21,970 nucleotides of DNA from Nonomuraea candida (GTDB lineage: Bacteria > Actinomycetota > Actinomycetes > Streptosporangiales > Streptosporangiaceae): assembly GCF_000725485.1 (NCBI RefSeq), contig NZ_JOAG01000073.1, positions 1-21,970 on the forward strand, read 5' to 3'. Below, in pieces: positions 6,431 to 13,242 of this stretch (positions are counted from its first letter, which is position 1; the number at the start of each line of letters is the position of its first letter). Under the pieces are notes generated by a model, which was not told where the DNA came from, made no database searches, and worked only from the letters and a program-made list of their open reading frames with translations. The position numbers and the translations under genes were made by a program.

Positions 6431-7680
6431 AACTCGGATGGACGCTGTCGCAACGGGCCCTGGCCGACCACTACGAAGCCCTCGCCAGGGAACACATCGC
6501 CCCGCATTCGGAGTGGCACTACAAACGCGAGCAACTCGACCAGAGCGCCTGGCTGCGGCTGGCCGACGACGGCCTGTGGCGCATCCCGGTGCCGGAGAGC
6601 CTCGGCGGCAACGGCCTGACCTGGTGGGACTTCTGCGCCGCGATCGAGGGCATCACCCGCGGCGGCCGGGACCTGGGCTTCTGTCTGTCCCTCATCGCGC
6701 ACGCCGGGTTCCTGCGCTCGCTGGTGGACTTCGGCGGCCCCTACCACCATGAGGTCGCCCTGCCCCGGATGATGTCGGGCGCGGTCGGCGCGACCGCGCT
6801 GACCGAGGTGAGCGGCGGCTCGGACGTGGCCAGTGTGGCCACCACGGCGCACCGCACGGACCAGGGCTACAAGCTGGTCGGCACCAAGACGCACATCACC
6901 AACGCCCCCGTCGCCGACCTGTACTGGGTGCTGGGGCGCATCGACGGCCTGCCCGCCAAGCGTGACATCTCGGTGTTCGTGGTGGAGCGGCAGCCCGACA
7001 ACATGCGGGTCGGCGACCCCGAGCACATGTTCGGCAACCGCACCAGCCCGACGGGGCCGATCTCCTTCTTCGGCCTGCGCATCGGGGCCGACCAGGTGCT
7101 CGGGGAGCCGGGCAACGGGCTGCGGCTGACGTACGCGACCATCGCGCTCGACCGGCTGCTGTACGGCGTGGTCGGCGCGGCGTACCTGGAGTGCCTGCTG
7201 CGCGAGGCCATGACGTTCGCGAGCCGGCGCACGGCCTTCGGCCACCCCATCGCCGACTACCAGTACGTCCAGCGCAGGATCACCAACGTGAAGCTGGCCA
7301 TCGAGTCGACCCGGTGGGTGTCCTACGCCGCGCTCGCCAGCCTGATCGACGGCAAGGCGGACGCCTCGCTCATGTCGTCGCTGGCCAAGCTCATCGGCTC
7401 GGAGGGGCTGGCCGGGGCGGCGCTGGACATCATGCAGATCTTCGGCCACGCCGGCTACGAGATGGGCCGGCACTCGCGCAACGTGCAGGACTCGCTCGGC
7501 ACGCTCATCGCGGGCGGCACGTCCGACATCCAGCGCAAGAACATCTTCACGCAGCTCGTGAAGCTGCAGGACCGCGCGCAGGCTCCCCTGCCGTCGTTCA
7601 CCCCGGCCGCCGCGGCTCCGAACGGCGCCGGCAAGCCCACCGCCGTCGCGAACGGCGCCGCCAAGCCCACCGCCGCGTGA
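6427..7680 (+). CDS. Acyl-CoA dehydrogenase-like flavoprotein, non-canonical active site
   Basis: 417 residues from GTG 6427 with AAAGGAG at 6414-6420. The acyl-CoA dehydrogenase order is clear: an alpha domain, FAD motif TALTEVSGGSD (123-133), a beta domain with GTKTHITNA, ASRRTAFGHPI (265-275), QIFGHAGYE (337-345) and GGTSDIQRKNI (363-373). In short- and medium-chain enzymes the catalytic Glu precedes the final G-T of this last motif; here that position is Gly363. The helix that carries the alternative base in isovaleryl-CoA dehydrogenase has Asp242 (ALDR) rather than Glu. The base is thus substituted or elsewhere, and the protein may oxidise an ACP-bound or amine substrate. The C-terminus is a low-complexity tail with a 10-residue repeat (NGAGKPTAVA, NGAAKPTAA). 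The stop is 28 bases before the ATP-grasp gene. Confidence 0.88.
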   Translation: MKLGWTLSQRALADHYEALAREHIAPHSEWHYKREQLDQSAWLRLADDGLWRIPVPESLGGNGLTWWDFCAAIEGITRGGRDLGFCLSLIAHAGFLRSLVDFGGPYHHEVALPRMMSGAVGATALTEVSGGSDVASVATTAHRTDQGYKLVGTKTHITNAPVADLYWVLGRIDGLPAKRDISVFVVERQPDNMRVGDPEHMFGNRTSPTGPISFFGLRIGADQVLGEPGNGLRLTYATIALDRLLYGVVGAAYLECLLREAMTFASRRTAFGHPIADYQYVQRRITNVKLAIESTRWVSYAALASLIDGKADASLMSSLAKLIGSEGLAGAALDIMQIFGHAGYEMGRHSRNVQDSLGTLIAGGTSDIQRKNIFTQLVKLQDRAQAPLPSFTPAAAAPNGAGKPTAVANGAAKPTAA

Positions 7681-7708
7681 CGCGGCGTTCGAAGGAAGGT
7701 GACCAGCG

Positions 7709-9061
7709 ATGCCGAAAGTGATCATCGCGAACGTGGACAGCGACTCGATGTGCGGCAACGACATGCCCCCGGAGGTGCACGCGCTCAGCTCCATGTGCTG
7801 CTGCCGCCTGCTGGTCCTGGCCGGTGACGACGACCTCGTGGTGCTGCCGCACTCGGTCTCCGACGAGTTCATCGCCTACGTGAGCGAGCTGCTCGACCGG
7901 CGGCTGTCGCGGGACAACGTCGTCGTGCCGAGGGACGGCGACACGCGCCAGCTCATCCTGAACGACGCCTCGCTCAACGACGGGCACGTGGCCGCGCAGA
8001 TCCGGGAGCGGGCCGGCGGCGACCTGACGGGCTGGCGGATCGAGGCGTACTTCCTCGACCGGCCCGTGATGACGCTCGCCGACGAGCTGGGCCTGCCGCT
8101 GCACGGCGTGGACGACGCCACCGACCTGGCCTGCCGCGACTTCCTGCGCTGCGGCGGCGCCGAGACCTTCAACAGCAAGGTGCTCTTCCGCCAGCTCGCC
8201 GGCACGGTCAAGGCGCCGGTCCCGGCGGGGCTGGTGGCGAGCACGCCGAACGAGCTGGCCGTCGCGGTGCGCACGCTGATCGGCGAGACCGGCAGGGTGA
8301 TCATCAAGCAGGACCTGAACTCCGGCAGCGCCGGCAACACCGTGATCACCAGGCACGGGGAGACCACGCTGACCGGCGCCTCCCGGGTGCTGAACCTGCC
8401 CGAGGGTGAGTGCGACTTCGCGCCGCTGGCCGAGGAGCTGTGGCCGCAGGTCGCGCTGCAGCGCAACACCCGCGTGGTGGTGGAGGCGTACCACCGCGCG
8501 GCCCAGGTGTACTACAGCGAGCTGTGGGTGCCCGGGGTGGCCGGCTCACCGAAGCTGCTGAACTTCGGCGAGATGCGGATGGAGCCCACGTTCATCGGCT
8601 TCGAGATCCCGGGCCAGCGCATGCTGCCCTCGGACCTCGGCGAGATGACCGCGCACAGCATGAACCTCGCCAGGGAGGCCGGCCGGCGCGGCTTCGTCGG
8701 CTACATGAACATCGACTCCATCGTCACCGAGGACGGCAGGGTGTTCTTCAACGAGGTCAACGGCCGGATGGGCTGCTGCACCAACGTGGAGTACCTGGCC
8801 CGCGAGCTGGTCGGCGACGACTACCTCCGCGAGCGCGTCGTGCTCACCTACAACTGGGTGAGCGTCAGGGACTTCCCCGCCGTGGTCAAGGCCCTGGACG
8901 AGGCGGGCCTGGCCTGGGACAGGGCCACCCGCACCGGGGTCGTCGTGGCGATCGAGGACGTCGCCCGCTGCGGAGTGATCGACTACATGGTCGTGGGCGA
9001 GACCGCCGAGCACGCGCGCGAGCTCGAACAGCGCGCGCTGACCGCCATGAGGGCGGCCTGA
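7709..9061 (+). CDS. PGM1-like ATP-grasp peptide/amide ligase
   Basis: 450 residues from ATG 7709, with AAGGAAGGT ending 8 bases upstream. Residues 1-75 (MPKVIIANVDSDSM, DDLVVLPHSVSDEFIAYVSELL) resemble the pre-ATP-grasp domain of PGM1, the pheganomycin peptide ligase. The ATP-grasp part follows: GRVIIKQDLNSGSAGNTVI with Lys200, RVVVEAYH with Glu259, NIDSIV with Asp336, and FFNEVNGRMG with Glu349 and Asn351 as the Mg-binding pair. PGM1 relatives activate a carboxylate as acyl phosphate and join it to an amine, either on a ribosomal peptide (pheganomycin) or on free amino acids (ketomemicin and resorcinomycin pathways). The next two genes appear to supply a diamine, so an amide to 2,4-diaminobutyrate or 1,3-diaminopropane is a reasonable inference. 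The cysteine-rich MCCCR at 29-33 and GRMGCCTN near the active site are unusual. Confidence 0.85.
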   Translation: MPKVIIANVDSDSMCGNDMPPEVHALSSMCCCRLLVLAGDDDLVVLPHSVSDEFIAYVSELLDRRLSRDNVVVPRDGDTRQLILNDASLNDGHVAAQIRERAGGDLTGWRIEAYFLDRPVMTLADELGLPLHGVDDATDLACRDFLRCGGAETFNSKVLFRQLAGTVKAPVPAGLVASTPNELAVAVRTLIGETGRVIIKQDLNSGSAGNTVITRHGETTLTGASRVLNLPEGECDFAPLAEELWPQVALQRNTRVVVEAYHRAAQVYYSELWVPGVAGSPKLLNFGEMRMEPTFIGFEIPGQRMLPSDLGEMTAHSMNLAREAGRRGFVGYMNIDSIVTEDGRVFFNEVNGRMGCCTNVEYLARELVGDDYLRERVVLTYNWVSVRDFPAVVKALDEAGLAWDRATRTGVVVAIEDVARCGVIDYMVVGETAEHARELEQRALTAMRAA

Positions 9062-9080
9062 GCCGCACCGGGAGGATGTG

Positions 9081-10382
9081 GTGGAGATGTGGGAGCAGGC
9101 GGCCGTGTTCGACCGCCACGAGTCCGAGGTCCGCAGCTACTGCCGGAGTTTCCCGGTCGTGTTCGAGCGGGCGGACGGCCAGTTCCTGTGGGACACCTCG
9201 GGCCGGCGGTACGTGGACCTGCTGTGCGGCGCGGGAGCGCTGAACTACGGCCACAACCCGCCCGAGATCGTCGCACGGGTGACCGGCTACCTCGCCAAGG
9301 GCGGCCCGGTCCAGTCGCTGGACCTGCACACCAGCGCCAAGGCCGAGTTCCTTGAGCGCTTCGCCGGGCAGTTCCTCGGGCCCGGCGGGCTCGGCGACTA
9401 CGTGATGCAGTTCCCCGGCCCGGCGGGCACGCTCGCGGTCGAGGCCGCGCTGAAACTGGCCAGGAAGGTGACCGGCCGCTCGAACGTGGTCGCCTTCCGG
9501 GGCGGGTTCCACGGGGTCTCGCTGGGCTCGCTGGCCGCGACGACGTCCCCGCTGCTGAGGAGCGCGGCGGGCACGCCGCTGCGGGACGTCATGATCCTGC
9601 CCTTCGAGGAGCGCGGCCGCCCCGAGTCGGCCGACGAGCTGGAGTCGCTGCTGGCGGACGCGCAGGCGCCGCCCCCCGCGGCGTTCCTGCTGGAGACCGT
9701 GCAGGGCGAGGGCGGACTGAACGCGGCGTCGCGGCGGTGGCTCGCGCGCGTGCGCCGGCTCGCGGACTCGCTGGGCGCCCTCGTGATCGTGGACGACATC
9801 CAGGCGGGCTGCGGCAGGACGGGCAGCTTCTTCAGCTTCCAGCACCTCCCGGAGCTGGCCCCCGACCTGGTGTGCCTGTCGAAGTCGCTGAGCGGCATGG
9901 GCCTGCCCATGGCCATGCTGCTCATCCGCCGCGAGCTCGACCTGTGGGCGCCCGGCGAGCACAACGCGACCTTCCGCGGGCACAACCTCGCGTTCGTCGG
10001 GGCGACGGCGGCCCTGGACTACTGGGCCGACCGGCGCTTCGTCGAGCACGCCGCGCAGCTCGGCACGGAGATCCGCTTCTCGCTGCGCGACATCGTGGCG
10101 AATCTCCCGTACGGGGTGGCCGAGCCGGCCGGGCGCGGCGCGATGAGCGGCCTGCGCTTCGCCGACGCGCGGCTGGCCGAGCGGGTGCGCGCCAACCTGT
10201 TCCGGGCCTCGGTGATCGCCGAGACGTCCGGCGAGGGCCGGGTGCTGAAGCTGCTGCCGCCGCTGACGATGGCGACGGCGGAGTGGCGGGAGCTGGCCTG
10301 GAAGATCGGGGACGTCGTCGTGGAGACCGCCGGCCGCGAGTGCTGGCCGGCGGACCCTGAGCCGGAGGAGGCCGCCGCATGA
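9081..10382 (+). CDS. Diaminobutyrate-2-oxoglutarate aminotransferase (EctB/Dat family)
   Basis: 433 residues from GTG 9081, five bases after GGAGG (9071-9075); GTG 9078 and ATG 9087 are alternatives. The protein follows the EctB/Dat pattern closely: ESEVRSYCRSFP, GAGALNYGHN, QSLDLHTSAKAEFLERF, FPGPAGTLAVEAALKLARKV, FRGGFHGVSLGSLAAT, IVDDIQAGCGRTGSFFSF with Asp238, and LSKSLSGMGLPMAM with Lys268. The family transfers an amino group to L-aspartate 4-semialdehyde to make L-2,4-diaminobutyrate. No EctA or EctC follows, so this is not ectoine synthesis. A decarboxylase overlaps it by 4 bases instead, as in bacterial dat-ddc pairs that make 1,3-diaminopropane. Glu-x-Glu in the PLP loop is replaced by the usual family residues, and nothing looks broken. 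Confidence 0.88.
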   Translation: MEMWEQAAVFDRHESEVRSYCRSFPVVFERADGQFLWDTSGRRYVDLLCGAGALNYGHNPPEIVARVTGYLAKGGPVQSLDLHTSAKAEFLERFAGQFLGPGGLGDYVMQFPGPAGTLAVEAALKLARKVTGRSNVVAFRGGFHGVSLGSLAATTSPLLRSAAGTPLRDVMILPFEERGRPESADELESLLADAQAPPPAAFLLETVQGEGGLNAASRRWLARVRRLADSLGALVIVDDIQAGCGRTGSFFSFQHLPELAPDLVCLSKSLSGMGLPMAMLLIRRELDLWAPGEHNATFRGHNLAFVGATAALDYWADRRFVEHAAQLGTEIRFSLRDIVANLPYGVAEPAGRGAMSGLRFADARLAERVRANLFRASVIAETSGEGRVLKLLPPLTMATAEWRELAWKIGDVVVETAGRECWPADPEPEEAAA

Positions 10383-12070
10383 GGGAGCAGCACACGGCTG
10401 CGGCTACGGCGGCGGCTACAGCGGCGGCTACGGTGGCGGAACCGGCCCCGGCCGTCAGCGGCGCGGCGCGTACCGTGACGCTGACGTCGATCGGCCGGGC
10501 GGCGATCCCCGAAGCGATCAGGGAGGCGGCGATCAAAGAGACTCAGCCGGCGGGCACGGAAGCGCGGCCGGCAGGCAGGGAGACCGAACCGGCGGGCACC
10601 GAAGCGCGGCCGGCAGGCAGGGGGACCGAGCCGGCGGGCAGGGAGACCGAGCTGGCCGGCACGGAAGCGGGGCTGGCGGCCATGCGCGAGCTGACCGCGC
10701 TCACCCTCGACGCGCTCGACGGCGGGCGGCGGCGGCGCGGCGGCCCCATCCCGGCGGGCGGGCCCGGCGCGGTGGCCTGCGACGTGCGGCGGTCGGTCGG
10801 CCCCGTCCTGCCCGAGACGGGCACGGGGGCGAGGCGGGCGCTGCGCGACATCGTCGGCGCGGTGTCCGCCGGCGCGGCCGACCCGGCGGACCCGCTGTGC
10901 GCGGCGCACCTGCACGGCCCGCCGCTGGCGGTGGCCGCCGCCGCCGACCTCGCCGCCTGCGTGCTCAACCCGTCCATGGACTCGTGGGACCAGGCCCCGG
11001 CGGCCGGCGAGCTGGAGCGGCTGGTCACGGACGCGATCGCGGGCCTGGTGTACCCGCGGGCCGCCGGCCCCGACGCCCTGATCACCACCGGCGCGACGGA
11101 GTCGAACCTGGTGGCGCTGCTCCTGGCGAGGGAGCGGCTGGGCGAGGGGGTGCGCGCGGTGTGCTCCGCCGAGGCCCATCACAGCGTCGGCCGGGCGGCC
11201 TGGCTGCTCGGGCTGCCGCCGCCGGTCCCGGTCCGCACGTCAGGGGGCCGCCTGGACCCCGGCGCGCTGGCCGAGACGCTGGCCGCCGTCCCAGGCCCGC
11301 ACTTCGTGGTGGCGACGGCGGGCACGACCGGCCGCGGCGTGATCGACCCGATCGGCGAGATCGCCGACGTGGCCGCCCGGCACGGCGCCCACCTGCACGT
11401 GGACGCGGCTTACGGGGGCGGCCTGCTGTTCGGGGGCCGCCGCCGGCGCCTGCTCGACGGCCTCGACCGCGCCGACACGGTGGCCGTGGACCTGCACAAG
11501 CTCGGCTGGCAGCCGCTGGCCGCGGGCGCGCTGGCCGTGCGCTCCGCCGCGGCGCTGGCCCCGCTGTCGGTCCTGGCCGACTACCTCAACGCCACGGACG
11601 ACCAGGAGGCCGGCTTCCCCGACGTGCTGGGCCGGTCGATCAGGACGTCCCGGCGGCCGGACGCGCTGAAGATCGCCGTGACGTTCCAGGCGCTCGGCAG
11701 GGCGGGCCTGGCGGAGCTGGCCGACCGCTGCTGCGACGCCGCGCAAACGCTGGCCGAGCTGGTCGAGGCCCGGCCGGGGCTGCGGCTGCTGGCCCGGCCG
11801 GAGATCAGCACGGTGCTGTTCCGGCCGGCCGCCGCCGACGCGCTGCCCGTCGCGGAGGGCAACCTCCTCGTGGCGGGGGTCCGGCGGGCGCTGCTCATGG
11901 CGGGCGCCGCCGTGGTCGGCAGGACCCTCGTGCCCGAGGACGGCCGGCTGTGGCTGAAGCTCACCCTGCTCAACCCCGACATCACCCCGGCGCGGCTGGG
12001 CGAGCTGCTCGACCTGGTCGAGTCGGCCGCCGCCGCGCGGAACCCGGCCCGCGAAGGAGGGACCCCATGA
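10379..12070 (+). CDS. PLP-dependent group II decarboxylase, probable 2,4-diaminobutyrate decarboxylase, with repeat-bearing N-terminus
   Basis: 563 residues from ATG 10379, overlapping the previous stop (ATGA). The catalytic part starts near residue 100. It has DSWDQAPAAGELE, TTGATESNLVALLLAR, AEAHHSVGRAAWLLGL with the PLP-stacking His, LHVDAAYGGGLLF with Asp342, and VDLHKLGWQP with Schiff-base Lys374. This fits the aromatic-amino-acid/glutamate/2,4-diaminobutyrate decarboxylase group. Substrate is inferred from the coupled Dat-type gene; the product would be 1,3-diaminopropane. Residues 1-100 are not part of the fold: an Ala/Thr tract (7-18) and then six heptads of the form PAGxExx (57-98, bases 10547-10672). 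A start at an internal codon such as ATG 10682 (AMRELTALTL) would remove them, but the stop/start overlap supports 10379. Confidence 0.82.
   Translation: MREQHTAAATAAATAAATVAEPAPAVSGAARTVTLTSIGRAAIPEAIREAAIKETQPAGTEARPAGRETEPAGTEARPAGRGTEPAGRETELAGTEAGLAAMRELTALTLDALDGGRRRRGGPIPAGGPGAVACDVRRSVGPVLPETGTGARRALRDIVGAVSAGAADPADPLCAAHLHGPPLAVAAAADLAACVLNPSMDSWDQAPAAGELERLVTDAIAGLVYPRAAGPDALITTGATESNLVALLLARERLGEGVRAVCSAEAHHSVGRAAWLLGLPPPVPVRTSGGRLDPGALAETLAAVPGPHFVVATAGTTGRGVIDPIGEIADVAARHGAHLHVDAAYGGGLLFGGRRRRLLDGLDRADTVAVDLHKLGWQPLAAGALAVRSAAALAPLSVLADYLNATDDQEAGFPDVLGRSIRTSRRPDALKIAVTFQALGRAGLAELADRCCDAAQTLAELVEARPGLRLLARPEISTVLFRPAAADALPVAEGNLLVAGVRRALLMAGAAVVGRTLVPEDGRLWLKLTLLNPDITPARLGELLDLVESAAAARNPAREGGTP
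10547..10672 (+). repeat. Six in-frame 21-bp repeats coding for PAGxExx heptads
   Basis: Six 7-residue units in the decarboxylase N-terminus read PAGTEAR, PAGRETE, PAGTEAR, PAGRGTE, PAGRETE and LAGTEAG. The DNA copies are similar enough to suggest recent duplication, and pairs of units form a 42-bp higher-order period. Confidence 0.85.
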
Positions 12071-12477
12071 GACCTTTCCCCGACGAGGTGCACGCGAGTC
12101 ACGCGCACGAGGTGACCGCCCAGGACTCGGCGCAGCGCTGGGGCAACGACGTGCCCGTGCTGGCCACCCCGGTGCTGCTCTGGCTGGGTGAGATCACCGC
12201 GATGCGGGCCGTGGAGCGCTACCTGGAAGAGGACGAGATGACGGTCGGCGTCAGCCACGACTCCCGGCATCTCGCGCCCACCCCGGTCGGCCGGACGGTC
12301 GTCCTCCAGGCGGCGCTGCGCGAGCGGCGGGGCGGGACGCTGGTGTTCGACGTGCACGGCCACGACGGCGTGGAGGAGGTGCTGCGCGGCACGCACACCC
12401 GGGCGGTGGTGGACCGCGGGCGCTTTCTCGCCCGCATCGCGTGGAAGGAGCAGCCGGCAGCCGCCTGCGACGCCTGA
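12067..12477 (+). CDS. FlK-type hotdog-fold acyl-CoA thioesterase
   Basis: 136 residues from ATG 12067, overlapping the decarboxylase stop, with AAGGAGG ending at 12060. It matches the fluoroacetyl-CoA thioesterase-like group: VLATPVLLWLGEITA, MTVGVSHDSRHLAPTPVG, a strand rich in VFDVHGHD, and GTHTRAVVDRGRF. The FlK catalytic set (Thr42, Glu50, His76 and Arg120 in the S. cattleya enzyme) aligns with Thr34, Glu42, His68 and Arg112, the same spacing at every step. The phenylalanine lid that gives FlK its fluorine preference is not evident, so fluoroacetyl-CoA is not the expected substrate. As the last gene of the operon it probably releases or edits a short acyl-CoA intermediate. A strong hairpin follows 15 bases after the stop. 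Confidence 0.87.
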   Translation: MRPFPDEVHASHAHEVTAQDSAQRWGNDVPVLATPVLLWLGEITAMRAVERYLEEDEMTVGVSHDSRHLAPTPVGRTVVLQAALRERRGGTLVFDVHGHDGVEEVLRGTHTRAVVDRGRFLARIAWKEQPAAACDA

Positions 12478-12492
12478 GGAACACCCGCACGC

Positions 12493-12528
12493 AGGCCGTG
12501 CCCGCCCCGCCCGGGGCGGGCACGGCCT
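12493..12528 (+). terminator. Strong 16-bp hairpin ending the biosynthetic operon
   Basis: Bases 12493-12508 and 12513-12528 are perfectly complementary over 16 pairs around a GCCC loop. It starts 15 bases after the thioesterase stop and has no U-tract, as is common for actinomycete terminators. Confidence 0.85.
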
Positions 12529-12900
12529 CGGCGCATCCGGGCCGGGCGCGGCGCGCTCGAAAAATTCGCGCGCCGCTGAATCGATGGATCCGGAAAACGG
12601 GGAGGTGAAAACCATCCCAGCGGGCCGGGCGGGCTTGCGGAAACCCCCGGCTCCTTGACAGCGACTCGGAAGTTACACAAAAATTCGTCCAGGTAGTCCT
12701 CTCCCCGTCTGCTCTAAGCGTGGAGGCTTATCGGCGGGATCGGTCAGGCAATTCGAAGTCGCGTGGGCGGACCAGCGCAAAGGCGATCTTCCGGTTCGCC
12801 ATCTGTCTGCGATCCGGCGATTATCCGAGGCCGGGCCCCCTATCACCGCACGCCGCAAGCGCGCCTCAGCCAGACCGGGAAGCCGAGGAGGACGACCAGA
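12529..12900 (+). promoter_or_regulatory. Long AT-richer leader and promoter region of the anti-sigma/sigma pair
   Basis: About 370 bases without a credible gene separate the operon terminator from the anti-sigma start. Base composition drops in G+C compared with the surroundings. A perfect -35-like TTGACA lies at 12655-12660 but no convincing TANNNT is at 17-18 bases (only an A-rich run at 12678-12684). GGAAGTTAC at 12668-12676 could instead be part of an ECF-type element for autoregulation. GAGGAGG before the ATG (12885-12891) is a strong ribosome-binding site. A 24-codon frame from ATG 12587 has no ribosome-binding site and is not called. Confidence 0.4.
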
Positions 12901-13239
12901 ATGGAAAACGCGGTGATTATCGAAGATCCCCCGGAACTACCGGACGATCTTCCGCCTGCCGTACAAGCCATCTGCCAGACTGGCGATGTGGAGGAGATGG
13001 CGTGCGCGGAACTGGTGGATCGCATCACTGATTATCTCGAGGGCGTGCTCGGCCCCGAGGTCACTCTGCGGCTGAATAACCACCTCGCGACCTGCGACAG
13101 TTGCGAGCATTACGTCGCCCAGCTCAGAACGGTGATCAGGACGACGGGCAGCCTTCCCAGTGAGCAGCTCACGGAGGAAGCCGAGGATCAGCTCGTCGAC
13201 ATCTACCGGCAGTGGATCGCTGAGCGGGACAGCGAGTGA
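12901..13239 (+). CDS. Zinc-binding anti-sigma factor (ZAS-type)
   Basis: 112 residues from ATG 12901, with GGAGG at 12887-12891 nine bases upstream. Cys35 (MACAELVDRITDYLEGVL) plus His61, Cys65 and Cys68 (NHLATCDSC) form the C-x25-H-x3-C-x2-C signature of ZAS/zf-HC2 anti-sigma domains. There is no membrane helix after the zinc domain, so it is a soluble anti-sigma that could respond to redox or metal status through zinc release. It precedes, rather than follows, the sigma gene, with 3 bases between stop and GTG. An acidic first 30 residues with Cys25 is not part of the usual domain. Confidence 0.88.
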   Translation: MENAVIIEDPPELPDDLPPAVQAICQTGDVEEMACAELVDRITDYLEGVLGPEVTLRLNNHLATCDSCEHYVAQLRTVIRTTGSLPSEQLTEEAEDQLVDIYRQWIAERDSE

Positions 13240-13242
13240 CCC

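Noticed and set aside
9081..10382. Ectoine biosynthesis
   Set aside because: The EctB-like gene is not accompanied by acetyltransferase (EctA) or ectoine synthase (EctC) genes; a decarboxylase follows instead.
4083..12477. Type II PKS, NRPS or classical fatty-acid synthase cluster
   Set aside because: Only a KAS III is present; no chain-length factor, acyl carrier protein, ketoreductase, adenylation or condensation domain is visible.
12587..12661. 24-codon ORF (MDPENGEVKTIPAGR...) between the operon and the anti-sigma gene as a precursor peptide
   Set aside because: No ribosome-binding site precedes the ATG and the sequence lacks any leader/core features; chance is the simpler reading.
12655..12684. 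A sigma70-type promoter at TTGACA
   Set aside because: The -35 is perfect but no acceptable -10 lies at 16-18 bases; kept only as a remark in the leader region.
12901..12960. Riboswitch or RNA thermometer in the anti-sigma leader
   Set aside because: No conserved aptamer-like arrangement could be recognised in 12529-12900.
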